NCBI GenBank assembly: GCA_914767715.1
Contig: OU612065.1
Location: 22,940,001-23,004,000, forward strand
Direction of reading: 5' to 3'
Origin: Membranipora membranacea
Lineage: Eukaryota; Bryozoa; Gymnolaemata; Cheilostomatida; Membraniporidae
DNA: 64,000 bases
Of the stretch, positions 63,974-64,000 are shown in pieces (the stretch's first letter is position 1; every line of letters starts with the position of its first letter). Made by a program: the position numbers and the translations under genes. The notes under the pieces were generated by a model that saw nothing but the letters and a program-made list of their open reading frames with translations, was not told the DNA's origin and searched no databases.

Positions 63974-64000
63974 GTGGGTATCACGCTTTTTTTTCGCTCG
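63974..64000 (+). repeat. Partial monomer at right edge
   Basis: The window ends 27 bases into the next monomer, after GTGGGTATCACGC, the T8 tract and CGCTCG. The array therefore continues beyond the window. Confidence 0.97.

Larger units (their letters stand above)
1..64000 (+). repeat. Satellite DNA array, ~335-bp monomer, head to tail
   Basis: The landmark GTGGGTATCACGC recurs every 335-338 bp from 269 to 63974, always on the plus strand. From 269 to 63973 there are 63,705 bp, which fits 190 monomers with a net surplus of 55 bases. The surplus comes almost entirely from one- to three-base length changes in an A run and a G run. No inversion, foreign insertion or spacer interrupts the array. 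Such arrays are a eukaryotic hallmark, usually of centromeric or other constitutive heterochromatin, and expand by unequal exchange and conversion. The monomer is about twice a nucleosome repeat length. I do not recognise the family name. The array continues beyond both window edges, so its real length is unknown. Confidence 0.98.

Noticed and set aside
1-64000. CRISPR array
   Set aside because: The units are 335 bp with no unique spacers; the whole unit repeats.
1-64000. Ribosomal intergenic spacer or 5S gene cluster
   Set aside because: No rRNA gene sequence or 5S internal control region is visible in any monomer, and there are no flanking rRNA genes in 64 kb.

Overview
The whole 64,000-base window is one uninterrupted, head-to-tail satellite DNA array. 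A monomer of about 335 bp repeats in a single orientation from the first base to the last. I count 190 complete monomers between 269 and 63973, plus a 268-bp partial monomer on the left edge and a 27-bp partial on the right. There is no spacer, no transposon, no RNA gene and no convincing protein-coding gene. Both array ends lie outside the window.

This is the organisation of eukaryotic satellite heterochromatin (pericentromeric, centromeric or subtelomeric). No bacterial or viral feature is present. The reference monomer (604-938) is 40% G+C. It holds 14 CpG against about 13.4 expected from its base composition, so CpG is not depleted. That fits a genome or region with little germline cytosine methylation, such as many invertebrates, better than a heavily methylated vertebrate or plant genome; this is inference. 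I do not recognise the monomer as a named satellite family. Its length is close to two nucleosome repeats.

Monomers differ from one another by only a few bases, but the variants are ordered. Recurring classes are A (AAGTCC plus a 7-G run), B (CACATCATG), C (CGCCCGG), L (TTTTTCTTCGC) and S (CAAAGTTATA upstream, usually with GCTTCTAAC). They assemble into trimers A-B-C (about 1007 bp) and L-S-N (1005 bp, N being consensus-like), and then into super-repeats of 8 or 9 monomers. On top of this lie long segmental duplications. One segment near 0.6-3.6 kb recurs at 4.9-7.6 kb. A tandem duplication has its copies at 13.6-23.4 and 23.4-32.5 kb (offset 10,060 falling to 9,055). Another has its copies at 43.9-51.6 and 51.6-58.9 kb (7,710 and 7,376 bp). 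Differences between copies record later monomer gain, monomer loss, a hybrid monomer and a gene-conversion-like patch.

Layout: 1-13.6 kb, left domain with few B/L variants and older duplications; 13.6-32.5 kb, large tandem duplication; 29.8-40.2 kb, consecutive 8/9-mer super-repeats; 40.2-43.9 kb, mixed monomers; 43.9-58.9 kb, second large tandem duplication; 58.9-64 kb, L-S-N trimer domain. A 95-codon open frame with a GTG start recurs in nearly every monomer. I treat it as a by-product of the homogenised repeat, not a gene family.
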